A model generated the notes under the pieces. That model was not told where the DNA came from and made no database searches. It saw nothing but the letters and a program-made list of their open reading frames with translations. The position numbers and the translations under genes are program-made. Below are positions 1 to 12,338 of a DNA stretch of 64,000 nucleotides, in pieces (the first letter of the stretch is position 1; each line of letters opens with the position of its first letter). The DNA is from Candida dubliniensis CD36 (lineage: Eukaryota > Ascomycota > Pichiomycetes > Serinales > Debaryomycetaceae). The DNA is taken from contig NC_012867.1 of NCBI RefSeq assembly GCF_000026945.1, positions 1,364,001-1,428,000 on the forward strand. Reading direction: 5' to 3'.

Positions 1-2
1 TA

Positions 3-278
3 AAGTTTACTTATGATGATAAAGATATTACAGCACCTCTTCGATCAATGACACAAGCTATTGCTGATATTGATGATTTAAAAAGACAAATTGAGTTGAT
101 AAATGATATAATTAGTAATGGCATTGTTACTAAACTGTATTCAGCCAAAAAGATTGCTGAAGAGTCAAATGTTGATGTGGTTGCCTATTATAAGACAAGA
201 CGTCATTTGTATGAGAGATTAGATAAATTAAAACTTCGTGTTCAATCTGCAAATTGGGAATTTGATCTAATTGATTAA
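3..278 (+). CDS. C-terminal fragment of an unidentified protein
   Basis: An open frame enters from the left edge at base 3 and stops at 276-278, leaving about 91 residues. The visible part is charged and probably helical. It has leucine/isoleucine-rich stretches around DDLKRQIELINDII and a basic segment YYKTRRHLYERLDKLKLRV, consistent with a coiled coil or helical bundle at the C-terminus. There is no membrane segment and no catalytic motif. The ATG at 48 is in frame but is probably internal, because the frame stays open to the window edge. The gene converges on the minus-strand YPT6 gene, with 104 bp between stop codons. I do not recognise the family. Confidence 0.7.
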   Translation, partial: KFTYDDKDITAPLRSMTQAIADIDDLKRQIELINDIISNGIVTKLYSAKKIAEESNVDVVAYYKTRRHLYERLDKLKLRVQSANWEFDLID

Positions 279-382
279 ATAAATGATGATATATGTACGT
301 ATGGACTTTTAATATACTTATGACATTATCTACCCCTCCTACCTCTACCTTCTTGGTCGTTGTTGTATTCACTACTTGTTAT

Positions 383-1749
<1,367 letters not shown>

Positions 1750-2172
1750 ATGGATGACGCAGAATTAAATGCTATTAGACAAGCAAGATTAGCAGAATTA
1801 CAAAGAAATGCCACTTCTGGTGGGGGTGGTGCCAACCCATCTTCCGGTGGTTCTGGTGGCGCACAAGATCTGGCTAATGATAATATGACAATAACCATAT
1901 TAAATCGAGTATTAACAAATGATGCTAGAGAAAGATTAAGTCGTGTAAGGATTGTTAGACCCGATAGATCTCAAGCAGTTGAAAATTATATTATTAAATT
2001 ATATTCAATGGGTCAAATACATCAAAAACTTGGTGAAAAAGATATTGTCCAAATTTTAGATGGATTAAGTAGAGATAGTCAACAAAAGCAACAAACAAAA
2101 ATAACTTTCACTAGGAAAAATATAGCTGATGATGATGAAGATGATGAAGATGAAGATGATTTCTTTAATTAA
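1750..2172 (+). CDS. PDCD5-family protein (YMR074C-like)
   Basis: This 140-residue protein has the architecture of the PDCD5/TFAR19 family. It starts with an acidic-basic helix (MDDAELNAIRQARLAELQRN), followed by a Gly/Ser-rich insertion (24-40). The conserved core three-helix bundle contains RLSRVRIVRPDRSQAVENYI, the family hallmark. A C-terminal acidic tail of Asp and Glu ends in DDFFN. The yeast family members have a similar acidic tail ending in DFF-type residues. The family binds nucleic acid and tubulin-folding partners in animals; the yeast role is poorly defined. Start: first ATG, preceded by ACACT. It is followed 269 bp downstream by the kinesin gene on the same strand. Confidence 0.88.
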   Translation: MDDAELNAIRQARLAELQRNATSGGGGANPSSGGSGGAQDLANDNMTITILNRVLTNDARERLSRVRIVRPDRSQAVENYIIKLYSMGQIHQKLGEKDIVQILDGLSRDSQQKQQTKITFTRKNIADDDEDDEDEDDFFN

Positions 2173-2441
2173 AACTATTAGAGGAATCTATGTCTTTTAT
2201 TCATCTAAAATCTATAGTGGTAGTAATATCCTTATAGTGTTCCTGCATATAGGTCAATCACGACTTTTAATTTTTTTTTTTTTTGTTGATTTTTGTTTTT
2301 TGTTTTTTGTTCGTTGTTTGTTTTTTGTTTACACTTTCTTTCTTTCACTCTCACATTGCCAAACTTTCTCTTCCTTGTTTTTTGATTCAAATAGATTAGA
2401 TTATATCTACTTCCTTTTTTTTTTTTTTCATTTCTACAATC

Positions 2442-5174
2442 ATGTCAAATATACAGGTTGTTGTTAGATGTCGAGGAAGGAATTCTCAAGAGATTGCTGC
2501 TAAATCTCCTATAGTTGTTGAATTGACTGATGATAACTTCTCTATCAGTGAACCATATATTACCATCAATCAAGGTTATACCAAGGCAACAACTACCACC
2601 ACTAATGTTTCCACCACCAACACCACCACAAATACAACATCTGCAACACCAAATACAAGTGCTTCATCTTTAGATACAAACCTGAAACGAACATACAAGT
2701 TTGATCAAATCTATGGTTCTCAAGCAGATCAAAATCTAATCTATTCTCAACTTGCTCATCCTTTACTTTTAGATTTTTTACGAGGGATAAATGTTACTAT
2801 TTTAGCATATGGACAAACTGGTACGGGGAAAACTTATACTATGAGTGGGATGGATAATAATAATAAACTTGATGAAAGCTCAGAAATAGCAGGAATCATC
2901 CCCAGATTATTAGGTGAATTATTTCAAAATTTATTATCCAATACCACCACAACTGATTATATGGTGAAAATTTCATATTTGGAAATATATAATGAAGAAT
3001 TGATTGATTTATTGAGTAATAATAATAGTAATAATCGAAAATTACGAATTCATGAAAAAATAAATGCCAATAAAGTGAAATCTATTGGGATACAAAATTT
3101 AACTGAATATACTATAAACAATTATAATCAAGGAATTAAATATTTAAAAATGGGATTACAAAAAAAGAAAACCAGTAGTACCAATTTAAATGAGACATCA
3201 TCACGTTCACATACTATTTTTTCAGTACAATTATATCAAAAAATAACATCGTTAACACCATCGGGAAACGATAATGAAGAATCAGTTTATCGAATTTCGA
3301 AAATGAATTTAGTTGATTTGGCTGGTTCAGAAAATATTAGTCGATCAGGGTCTATAGTCAAAGAAGCTGGAGGGATAAATCAATCTTTATTAACTTTGGG
3401 TAGAGTAATAAATTCATTGAATGAAAAAAAATTACTGCATATTCCTTATCGAGAATCGAAATTAACTCATATTTTACAAGATTCATTAGGTGGCAATACT
3501 AAAACTACTTTAATTGCCACTATTTCTCCAGCACAAGTCAATCTACTGGAAACATGTTCGACATTAGATTATGCCAGTAAAGCAAAAAACATTAAGAATG
3601 CCCCCATGATTGGTCATGATTCAGAAATCATCATGAAAAAAACATTGGTGAAGAATTTGGCTCAAGAATTAACTTTATTAAATATGGATTTAATTGCTAC
3701 AAGAAATAAGAATGGAGTATATTTAGATCCAGAAAATTATGATCAATTGATTCAAGAAAATGAATCATTGAAAACTGGGGCTAAAGAAGATAGATTGAAA
3801 TTGGAACTGTTACAAGCGAAAATTGAAACTCTAGAATATACTAAATTGGAAAATAAGGAAGAAATTAATAATATGAAACAACAATTACAAAGTTATCAAC
3901 TGAAATTGCAAATATTAGAAACTAAATATCATAAAGCCGTTGGGTTGAATCAAACCAACCAAGAAACCATTTATGAATTGAATAATAAATTGAAACGAGC
4001 ATTTGAAAAATCTTCTAGTTCAGCAGAATTGTTAGTTAATTTATTATCAAATCATTTACATACTTCGATTGGATTAGTTAATGATAGTAGGAATTTACAA
4101 CAAGATAATAAATCTGTGGATCAATTGAATAATTTCCAATTGGAATTTATTAAAAATTTGGATGAATATAAACAACAACTTGGGAAAAATTTACAAGATT
4201 ATCAATTACAAGTTGGAAATATAGTGAATGAAGATTTAACTAATTATATTTCCACATTCCAACAAAACTTTGATAATTTATTATCATTTCAACAAGAATT
4301 TTATACCAAAACGTTTGAAGTGATACAAGATTTTAAAATTATTAATGAGAAATTATCAGGATTTTTAAAAGATGATTATTTACATAATATTGAAACCAAT
4401 TTAAATTCCAAACTTGCCACTATTCTTGGAGAGAATTTACCCATTGTAGTTGATAATCTCAAGAAATTAATGACCAAAGAATTGGAATTGACAATGAATA
4501 ATGTTATTACGAAATATAAAACTGTATCAAATGAAGAAATTTCGAAAGAAAGAGAAAATGTATTAAAAATGGAAAATTCTTGGAATAGTCAAATCAATAA
4601 TTTATTACCAAAACTAGAAACTGATTTGAATAATAATAATAAATTCCATCAAAATTGTCAAGAAAATTTACAAAATATTATTAACAGTAATGATATTTGT
4701 GACAAGATAAATAAATTTCAACAAGATAATTCACAATTGGATATTTTGAATGATTTTGATTTAAAACCTAAATTAACATCATCAATAAATGTTATATCTA
4801 ATGATATACAAAAATATCAAGATCAAATGAATAATAATTTAAATAAAATCAATGAAGAATTAACTCAAATTCAACAATTTGATGCTAATACCATGAAAAT
4901 ATCACCTATTAAAGAATGTTCAAGAATACCCATAACAAGTATGAATATTACTAATAATCAATTTAAACCAATTAAATTACATCGAAGTAATACTACTTGT
5001 GGTGATAGTAATGAGAAATCTCTTTCACCTACTAGAATACCAACATTACAAAGATCGAAAACTATTACTAATTCTGAAGATATATTACATGATTTGGATT
5101 CAGGTACACCCATCGCCACCGCCACCGCCACCAAAAAGAGAAAAATATTACAAACAATGGACAATTTATTATAA
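2442..5174 (+). CDS. KIP1: Kinesin-5 (BimC) motor, Cin8/Kip1 type
   Basis: A 910-residue plus-end motor expected to crosslink and slide spindle microtubules. The motor domain fills residues 3-390, with P-loop GQTGTGKT (124-131), switch I SSRSH (253-257) and switch II DLAGSE (292-297). The segment around HIPYRESKLTHILQDSLGG is typical of kinesins. A Thr/Asn/Ser-rich insertion (about 48-76) interrupts the N-terminal motor strands, and the family's N-terminal extension is almost absent. Long coiled coils follow (about 430-700). The tail has Ser/Thr-Pro sites (SLSPTRIPTLQ) resembling a BimC box, and a basic KKRK near the C-terminus. Kinesin-5 is favoured over other classes by the N-terminal motor plus long tail and BimC-like end. 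The choice of the KIP1 name over CIN8 is less certain. Confidence 0.9.
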   Translation: MSNIQVVVRCRGRNSQEIAAKSPIVVELTDDNFSISEPYITINQGYTKATTTTTNVSTTNTTTNTTSATPNTSASSLDTNLKRTYKFDQIYGSQADQNLIYSQLAHPLLLDFLRGINVTILAYGQTGTGKTYTMSGMDNNNKLDESSEIAGIIPRLLGELFQNLLSNTTTTDYMVKISYLEIYNEELIDLLSNNNSNNRKLRIHEKINANKVKSIGIQNLTEYTINNYNQGIKYLKMGLQKKKTSSTNLNETSSRSHTIFSVQLYQKITSLTPSGNDNEESVYRISKMNLVDLAGSENISRSGSIVKEAGGINQSLLTLGRVINSLNEKKLLHIPYRESKLTHILQDSLGGNTKTTLIATISPAQVNLLETCSTLDYASKAKNIKNAPMIGHDSEIIMKKTLVKNLAQELTLLNMDLIATRNKNGVYLDPENYDQLIQENESLKTGAKEDRLKLELLQAKIETLEYTKLENKEEINNMKQQLQSYQLKLQILETKYHKAVGLNQTNQETIYELNNKLKRAFEKSSSSAELLVNLLSNHLHTSIGLVNDSRNLQQDNKSVDQLNNFQLEFIKNLDEYKQQLGKNLQDYQLQVGNIVNEDLTNYISTFQQNFDNLLSFQQEFYTKTFEVIQDFKIINEKLSGFLKDDYLHNIETNLNSKLATILGENLPIVVDNLKKLMTKELELTMNNVITKYKTVSNEEISKERENVLKMENSWNSQINNLLPKLETDLNNNNKFHQNCQENLQNIINSNDICDKINKFQQDNSQLDILNDFDLKPKLTSSINVISNDIQKYQDQMNNNLNKINEELTQIQQFDANTMKISPIKECSRIPITSMNITNNQFKPIKLHRSNTTCGDSNEKSLSPTRIPTLQRSKTITNSEDILHDLDSGTPIATATATKKRKILQTMDNLL

Positions 5175-5918
5175 TACAATTAGACTCCACACTCCCATTT
5201 TTTGGCAGTTATTTAATCATTTTTGTTTGTTGATTCAATTTTTTTTCACAATTTAATTTCCTTAATAATTCTTTTCCCTTTTTTCTTTTTTCTTTTCTTC
5301 CTTATATTAGTCCAAACTTTTTAATAATATATAATATATAATATATAATATATAATATATGTAATTCTTTTTTTTTTTTTTAAAAAAAAAAAAAACTTAA
5401 TGTATAATTGATAATCGTGATACTACTAGGCAAAACTTAAAATCAACAACAATTGAACCAATGTTGATGAAGATGAATGATTTTTGAACTTGTTTTTTTA
5501 TTGAGAGTAAAGTATTAATGGATGAAATTTCCTTTATTTTATTTTATTTTATTTTATTTTCTATACAAATTTATAAAATGGGTTTATAACATCCCCCCTC
5601 AAACAAACAGACAAACAAACAAACAATATACATATTATACAAAATCACAAATGTAATAAAACCATAAAAATAATGATAATATAATTGAAATAATCAAACT
5701 AAGAATAAAAATTGAAAACAAAAAAAAAAAAAGTAATAATAATAAACAAACATAAACTTTCACATTTTAATACTACTATCAATAATAATAATAATAATAA
5801 TAATCTCAATCAATATCAATATCAAACTAAATCCAAACTAAGTCCAAACCAAAACCGAAACCAAAAATACTTTTCAATCCCAAAATACTATGATTTATTT
5901 GCAACCCATGCTAATAAA
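5175..5918. other. repeat-rich intergenic region after KIP1
   Basis: Contains an imperfect AATAT/ATATA block (about 5325-5360), facing T and A runs (5369-5394), a TTTTA pentamer array (about 5528-5561) and an AAT array (about 5779-5803). It separates two 3' ends, KIP1 from the left and the histidine-rich ORF from the right. No gene is seen. Confidence 0.6.
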
Positions 5919-6257
5919 TCAATGATGACCATGGTGGTGGTGATGATGACCATGTGGTCTCATAGGATCATCTTGATGAAGTGAATGACGATGATGACTA
6001 TGATGATGAGAGTCATTAAATGGTGAATCATTAAAACCAAATTCTGGATGTGGTGGATGTGGTGGTGGTGGTGAAGGAGAAGCAGGAGGAACATGAGTAT
6101 AAGTATGACCAGGATAATAATTTGAATAAATATTTTGTTTCATATCATCATAATGATAATGTTGATATGGATGATAGTATGGTGGATGTGGTGGGTATTG
6201 TCTTTGATGATGATGATGATGATGATGATGTTCGTTTAATAAATTTTCAAGAAACAT
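5919..6257 (-). CDS. small histidine-rich protein
   Basis: A 112-residue frame starting at the ATG at 6257. About 32 residues are His: an eight-His run near residue 10, clusters such as SHHHSHHRH, and a terminal GHHHHHHGHH. The middle is Tyr/Pro-rich and less repetitive (NIYSNYYPGHTYTHVPPASP), which argues against a pure microsatellite artefact. No signal peptide or membrane segment is seen. Such composition could bind Zn, Ni or Cu, but that is inference from composition only. ATG/CAT trinucleotide repeats on the DNA encode part of the His content, so the opposite strand also shows an open frame. I know of no family match. Treat as a probable but unproven gene. Confidence 0.5.
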   Translation of the reverse strand: MFLENLLNEHHHHHHHHQRQYPPHPPYYHPYQHYHYDDMKQNIYSNYYPGHTYTHVPPASPSPPPPHPPHPEFGFNDSPFNDSHHHSHHRHSLHQDDPMRPHGHHHHHHGHH

Positions 6258-7198
6258 GATGATAAATTGTTTGATAAGAAGATATTGTTAAAATATAACT
6301 CTAAATTTAAAAAAAAAAAGGGGGAAAGAGAAATTGGTTCCATTTTAAATAGTTTAAATTTCTCTTTTGACAGGTAACGGATTTCGCCCGTCCCCCCCCC
6401 CCCCCCCTCCCCCTTAATTTGTAATTTGTAATTTCTAATTTTTAGAGAGGCACAGTAAATAGTAAAGTACTACCAAGCCAATATTACTTAACAACCTAAA
6501 CCTCATTGGATTCATATTCTTATGCCTAGTTAGCTAACTCCTGGTTGAGATAACAACAACATGCATTCTTTCTTTCCTTCTTTTTTTCTTTCTATTGCGG
6601 CCGGAAAAATGTAAAGAAGGAAATAAGAAACAAAAAAAAAAAAGAAAAAAAAAAAGAATCTTTAAGGGGGCTTAAGAAAAAAGAACAATTCGGACCGATG
6701 TATATAAAACCCAGCCACTAGATATTCAAAAACCTAACAAAGTAAATAAGTAATTAATTAATAAACCAAATTTAGTTAAATGAGTATCTACTAGTATCAC
6801 GAGAGAGAGAGAGGGGGGGCGAAGGGAGGGCTAAACAAAAGATAGGAGATAATAGATACACACCATTTACAATCTAGATTTCTTCTTTATTATAATTTAT
6901 ACGATAAGAAAAAGTCCGTTTTTACTATAATTAGTAACGTTAAATGTTTTTGATTATACCAAATACACACACCATACAATTTAATAGCTTTTATTTATTT
7001 ATTTGTTGTTTCTAATTTAAGTTATCCATTTGGTTGGTTGTTCTTAATAATAATCATTTCTTTACTAAATTTACCCCCCCCTTCCTATTTGCGGAATGCA
7101 AGTCATTTATCTCTATTTTTGCGTAACCCAATTTTTTTTTTTTAAGCCTTGTTCTAGAAGTTTTATCGTATTCAAATCTCAGCCATTATGGTTTAGTG

Positions 7199-7230
<32 letters not shown>

Positions 7231-8700
7231 GATCATGATCTATTTTGAGATTCAAAAATTCGGTGACTCAATTCTGCAGCAAAAAGAAATTCAAAAAAAT
7301 CGCCAATAGTTGCCGCAAAAGAAAACAAAAACAAAAACAAAAACAAAAACAAAAAAAAGAACAGGCGAAACTTAGCCCTCGGCATTCCAACAAAAGTCGA
7401 GACTTTTAAATCGATGATCAATTATCATCATCATCTATAATTTTCATATTTGTTATTTGGAAAAAAATTATTAGAGGTATTCAGGGTTATGCTTAAATGA
7501 GGGTAAATCATGTGTTTAAAAAAAAAAAAAAAAAAAAAGGGGGGTAAGTAGAGAGTTATTAAATAACTCTCTAAAATTCATATTTTTTTTTTTTGCAAGG
7601 AATGATAGTATATAATTTTGAGAAATTGATTGTAGTTGTTTATGTTTAGAATATATTTTTATCAATTCCTATGATCCGGATATGGAAGTATGTTACGAAT
7701 AAAAAGAGGTATATGATATACATAGAAAATATCCAATTATCGTTTAGATTCACCATTATAAGAGAATGAGTGTTTATGCCTTGAATGTAGTAGTACAATA
7801 AGAATAATAAATAGGAGGGTTTAAGAGGGTTTAGGGGGGGAGGGGAAGAAGAGCTAATGATAACAATTAGATGGTTGATTTTTGTAAGTTGCAAAACAAA
7901 AAAAAAAAAAAAAAAGAGGGGGGGGAGGGGTGGTGCTATATACACTTATGGGTCGTCCCTGTTAAACAGAATAATACAAAATGGGTAATTATTTAATTGA
8001 TCAGCGAATAATATATAATAACAAATAGCAAGCAAGTAATTGGTGTATCTACCACCCCCACCCCCACCCCCCACAAAAAGAAGAAGGGACTTATAATAAC
8101 TGAATTTCATACTCTAAGCAACTCGATTGAGAGCATGACAAGATATATGAAGACATTCAATATACATATAATTGCTCTCCTTTTTTTTTTTTTTTTTGTT
8201 TTTTTTTTGGAATCTTAGTTAATTAAGAAAAATCATCATGACAATTCTTTATCACACACCATAGTAATATATATATATATATATGTAATGCAATATTGAT
8301 GATTTATATATTTATACTTTATTATTATTACAATTTCAAAACACCTTCTCCACTTTTTTACTCCTCAACTCAACTCAGTTCATCTCAGTTCAACTCAGTT
8401 CAGCTCAACTCAACTCATTCCAATTCTAAACACAAGCAACTATTTCCTATTTGGAATTGCTACAACTTTTTTATAGCCGAATTGTCAATATACAATTCAC
8501 AATATACTTTTCATTCTTTTCTTTTTGGTGTATAGAATTTCAATTGACAGATTTGTACAAAATGAAATTGTTGTTAGAATAAATCTAGATTCATAAACAA
8601 TTTTTTTTTCTTTATATTGTTCCTTTATGAAATAACACACCAAGTAATGTGTATTGTTGTGTTATAGTAGTAGTAGTATATTGAAAGACCCTGTTACATA

Positions 8701-8732
<32 letters not shown>

Positions 8733-9105
8733 CATTACTTAATTGAAACATTGCCGTTTATTTAATAATAGTAGTAGAGAGCAACATAATCATAACTAAT
8801 GAGATGAAAATGATTGACATGGTAACGGAGAGTTAATAGTGTTAGGTCTAAATATGTACAATTAGATCTTAACAATAAGATAAATTATGCACACATAAAC
8901 ATATACACAAACAAGCAAACAAACAAACAAACAAACCTATAACCTTAAGAAACACGTTTAAACTTGAATTGGAGTAATATCACAATATTGGAGATTGAAA
9001 AAGGAGTGTTTTTTTTTATAGTAATGAGTATATGACCACCACTAGTATGTTTCATTCATTTCCTTTGCGTAATAAGCTAATCTAAATCGACAACAGTAGC
9101 TATAA

Positions 9106-9136
<31 letters not shown>

Positions 9137-9214
9137 ATATGATGATTATTTCAAAGAATAAAATGAATAATCTTTTATTTAATCAATTAATCAACATTTA
9201 TATTTTTCATTATT
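6258..9214. other. long gene-free region
   Basis: Almost 3 kb without a credible gene. It holds long C and T runs (6392-6409; about 8173-8187), an ATC array (7199-7230), an AAAAAC array (about 7324-7357), a G-rich stretch near 7836-7852 and 7917-7931, a 30-base T run (8703-8732), a TA array (about 9111-9136) and a degenerate CTCAGTTCAA-type repeat (8361-8420). A TATATAAA element lies at about 6702-6709 with no open frame behind it. Confidence 0.6.
8361..8420 (+). repeat. degenerate CTCAA/CTCAGTTCAA minisatellite
   Basis: Alternating units of CTCAACTCAA and CTCAGTTCAA/T with point changes, about six units, in intergenic DNA. It is the only repeat of this type in the window. Confidence 0.7.
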
Positions 9215-9505
9215 ATGACAAATTCAAAAACTAGAACTACTTCCAAAACTATATTACCAACAAAATTAATTAAATGGGCATTAATAACAAAATTATTTTT
9301 AAATAGTTTTAAAAGAATAAACCATAAAAAGAAAAAATCTATCAAATCATCATCATTATCATCATCAAAATCGTCTAGAAAAAAACGTCGATTACTGAAA
9401 CCTTATATGATTAATAAAACAGTTACATCAATTATATTTACATTAATTTTACTTCTTTATATGTATTTTGTATCATTAGAATTTACTTCAATTATAAAAA
9501 TATAA
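9215..9505 (+). CDS. small basic single-pass membrane protein
   Basis: A 96-residue protein. Residues 1-69 are strongly basic and Ser/Lys-rich, with SRKKRRLLK just before the membrane segment. One hydrophobic segment (70-88) is followed by a short C-terminus ending SLEFTSIIKI. By the positive-inside rule the N-terminus should be cytosolic, giving a tail-anchored or near tail-anchored protein. The segment LLYMYFVSLEF closely parallels LIYLYLISLEL in the 255-residue protein at 18548-19315, suggesting one family. A TATA-like TA array lies about 80 bp upstream, and the ATG is the first in frame. It converges on BXI1 with only 20 bp between stop codons. The function is not recognised. Confidence 0.6.
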   Translation: MTNSKTRTTSKTILPTKLIKWALITKLFLNSFKRINHKKKKSIKSSSLSSSKSSRKKRRLLKPYMINKTVTSIIFTLILLLYMYFVSLEFTSIIKI

Positions 9506-9525
9506 ACTCCCTTCCACCCTATCCT

Positions 9526-10323
9526 TTAATCTTCACGATTATTATTTAAAATTCTTAAAATAAATAAAAACAAATTAATTATATCAAGATATAATGAAAT
9601 ACAACCAATTATTTCATCATCTAAATGTAAAGTTTTCATAATATGTTGAGTATCAATAATAATATAAATGGAAAATATCATAGCTCCTAAAAAACTATAA
9701 ATATTTTCCATTAAAGAATTTTGTTGATGAGGTATAAACATTATAATAACCCCCCAACCAATTAATCCCCATAATATCATACCAATTATACCTTGCCAAC
9801 TAATAAAATCATATTTTGTTTGAAAAGCAAATATAGTTAATCCAATAAATATAATTAATGTTAATAATATAGCTTCAATTAATATATTACTATTAATAAA
9901 TGCACAAGTTACTCCTAAAGTATAACTTTCACATATAGTAAATCCAATTAATAAAATTAAATTTATTGGATAAGACCGAGCTTTAAAAAATGCTCCAATC
10001 ATAAATCCAATTGATCCAATAAATGATAAAATTAATAACCAAGTATTACTAATGGTCCATAATTTAATCAGATCTGATGATCGAATAATAAATCCCATAA
10101 TAACACTACCCATTAATTGAATTGTTAATAACAGATATACTTTTCTAATAAATAATTGTCGTAATGGTAATTCACATGATGCTACAGAAACAGAATATTT
10201 GAAATCATCAGGAATATTATCACCAAATTGACGTGGAGCATTAGTACCAGTACTAGCATTAACTCCTGTTGCTTCTTCGGAATATGGTGGAGCTGATTGT
10301 GGTAATTCAGTATATAAAGACAT
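9526..10323 (-). CDS. BXI1: Bax inhibitor-1 / TMBIM family protein
   Basis: A 265-residue multi-pass protein like yeast Bxi1 (YNL305C), linked to calcium handling and the unfolded-protein response at ER or vacuole membranes. After a Pro/Gly-rich soluble N-terminus (1-65) there are seven hydrophobic segments. Family landmarks include FIRKVYLLLTIQL in the first segment and YIIIDTQHIM between the last segments. A Leu/Asp-containing end (ISLYLDIINLFLFILRIL) closes the last helix. The frame stays open for 40 codons upstream but contains no ATG there, so the start is the ATG at 10323. It converges on the small membrane-protein gene at 9215-9505. Confident family assignment. Confidence 0.92.
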   Translation of the reverse strand: MSLYTELPQSAPPYSEEATGVNASTGTNAPRQFGDNIPDDFKYSVSVASCELPLRQLFIRKVYLLLTIQLMGSVIMGFIIRSSDLIKLWTISNTWLLILSFIGSIGFMIGAFFKARSYPINLILLIGFTICESYTLGVTCAFINSNILIEAILLTLIIFIGLTIFAFQTKYDFISWQGIIGMILWGLIGWGVIIMFIPHQQNSLMENIYSFLGAMIFSIYIIIDTQHIMKTLHLDDEIIGCISLYLDIINLFLFILRILNNNRED

Positions 10324-12021
10324 TAAATAAATGTTATTGTAATTGATAAGAATGTTGAAAAGTAATAGATATAGAAAGAAGATAATGAATTGAAAAGAAG
10401 ATTGAAAAGAAGATTGAAAAGAAGGCGGAGGAAATGAAGGCAAAAATTTAAATAAACATTTCCCTCATTTCCTGCATATAACTATCAAGGAGGGAGATTA
10501 TTAACAACAACAACAACAACTACTACTACTACTACTACTGATGGTGTTACGTAATCAAGGTTTATGATATTATTTGTAATGTGTGTGTGTGTGTGACTAA
10601 TGATAATAAATAGAATTGTCCTCCCCCTCCTCCTCCTCCCTTAATGTTTTAATGTATTTTGCAAGTATTCTAATACTAATAATAATAATAATAATATAAA
10701 ACTTCTTACGAGATTTATAAAAACATAGATTAATTAATAAATTGTATTATTATTCTAATCAAAACAAAACAAACCAAACCAAATCTATATATTTATATAT
10801 CTATATATATTGTTGGTGGTTATGATAGGTTCGGAGGGGGGTTATATAATTTTGAAAAAATAAATTTATATAATAAATTGAAAATATTAAATGATAAAAT
10901 TTTTTTTTAAAGAGATAATTGGAGAAATAATTGGGTAAATAATTGGGTAAATAATTGGTGGTTGGGGGGGTTGGGGTGGTGTTTTGTTCATCATCATCAT
11001 CAATAATAATACTTATATATGTATTATTATTATTATCATCAATATTACAAAATTTATTTTGAATTGTTTAATTTTACCAATTCTAACGGGAATAATATAA
11101 ATGTTTTAATACATAACGTTTTTTTAATCGGTGATGCCAATGATAATGCCAATGATGATGATACCAATGATGATGAATTTGATGATCCTTTTAATAATTC
11201 CTCTCTAATTGTTTTAATTTACCATAATTGAATTGAATATATAATCAATGATTTCTATTGGTAATTGTAATAATAAATTCATTATCAATGATTTTCATCA
11301 TTATTACTTGTTGTTAATATTCCTGACATTTTAATCTATAATGAATGTAGAAATTAAAATAATAATAATAATAATGATGATAATGATGATGATGGATTAT
11401 TCTATTATTATTTAAAGGAATAAGTTTTCAAGAAAGGATACTTCTTCACATATATATATATCTATATATATATATATGTGTGTGTGTGCATTGAAATTTC
11501 ATTACTATTAGTTAATTAATTAATTAATTAATAATGATCAAATTCCAAACATCACTTTATATTCAACGTTTCATCTGCAACTTGTAATTCGTTGTTGGTT
11601 GGTTGGTTTCTTTTTTTTTGGTTTTTAGCCTTGTTTAAAGGTAATTGAGGTGAGAGTTCTCCAGCTTTCCAACACAAGTTTTTTTTCCGGGGGATTACGT
11701 CTTATAGAAGAAGAAGAAGAAGAAGAATTTACCAATCGATATATAATACTATATTGCAATGCTTGATTTATCATTTCCAACTTTAATGGTTCAACCAACA
11801 AAAAAATTGTTTTGTTTGTTTTGTTTGTTTTGTTTTTCTGTTTTGTTTTGTTTTGTTTGTAATTAATCTTATCATCGATTAATATCTCTTAAATCAATGG
11901 TTCCACAATACTATGGTAGCACAATTGATGGAATTTCTTATTTAATCAATAGATTATATAAAACTATTTAATTACTAATCCCCTTCCTATAACTATAACT
12001 ATAACTATATTAAACTATTTT

Positions 12022-12057
<36 letters not shown>

Positions 12058-12059
12058 CT
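10324..12059. other. gene-free region upstream of BXI1
   Basis: Low-complexity DNA with AAC and ACT arrays (10504-10540), GT and CTC runs, AAT arrays (about 10676-10696), TA arrays (about 11450-11477, 12024-12054), TTTTG/TTTGT repeats (11809-11858) and GAA repeats (11706-11727). A short open frame at 11019-11231 is an Asn/Asp-rich product of this composition. No gene is supported. Confidence 0.6.
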
Positions 12060-12338
12060 TGTCACGGGAAAATGACTCATTATGATCATTCCTGGTTAAC
12101 ACACTACTATTCCTGATTATACTATAAATACGGGTGCTCGCCGCCTCTACTTACGTAGTTCTATACTTTCACTCTTCATACGACTTTCCACCTTTTCCCC
12201 CAATACACGTGCCTAAAGGACTTATGCCCTGTAAGGCCTATGACATTACTAGTTTATATATCAATAACGACGCGTTCTGTTTAAAAAAACAAAAAAAGAA
12301 ATGATCCATTTGACGGACTTAACTAGTAAGATGTGACA
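12060..12338 (+). repeat. candidate solo LTR or LTR remnant
   Basis: A 279-bp block of normal sequence complexity sits inside microsatellite-rich DNA. It starts TGTCAC and ends GTGACA, a 6-bp inverted terminal repeat with the TG...CA ends of LTRs. It contains a TATA-like CTATAAATA near 12121-12129. The flanking 5-mers (TTACT and ACCCC) do not match, so no target duplication is preserved. It is not similar by eye to the LTRs of the adjacent copia element. Orientation is a guess. It could also be a fortuitous block. Confidence 0.35.

Noticed and set aside
6050..6259. Plus-strand Asp/Val-rich frame opposite the histidine-rich ORF
   Set aside because: It is the mirror reading of CAT/GGTGGT repeats; the minus-strand product has a more protein-like centre and a proper ATG.
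10324..10443. 40-codon N-terminal extension of BXI1
   Set aside because: It lacks an ATG and would add an atypical hydrophobic segment not seen in the family.
11019..11231. 70-codon Asn/Asp-rich frame
   Set aside because: Encoded by AATGATGAT-type repeats; no conserved-looking core.
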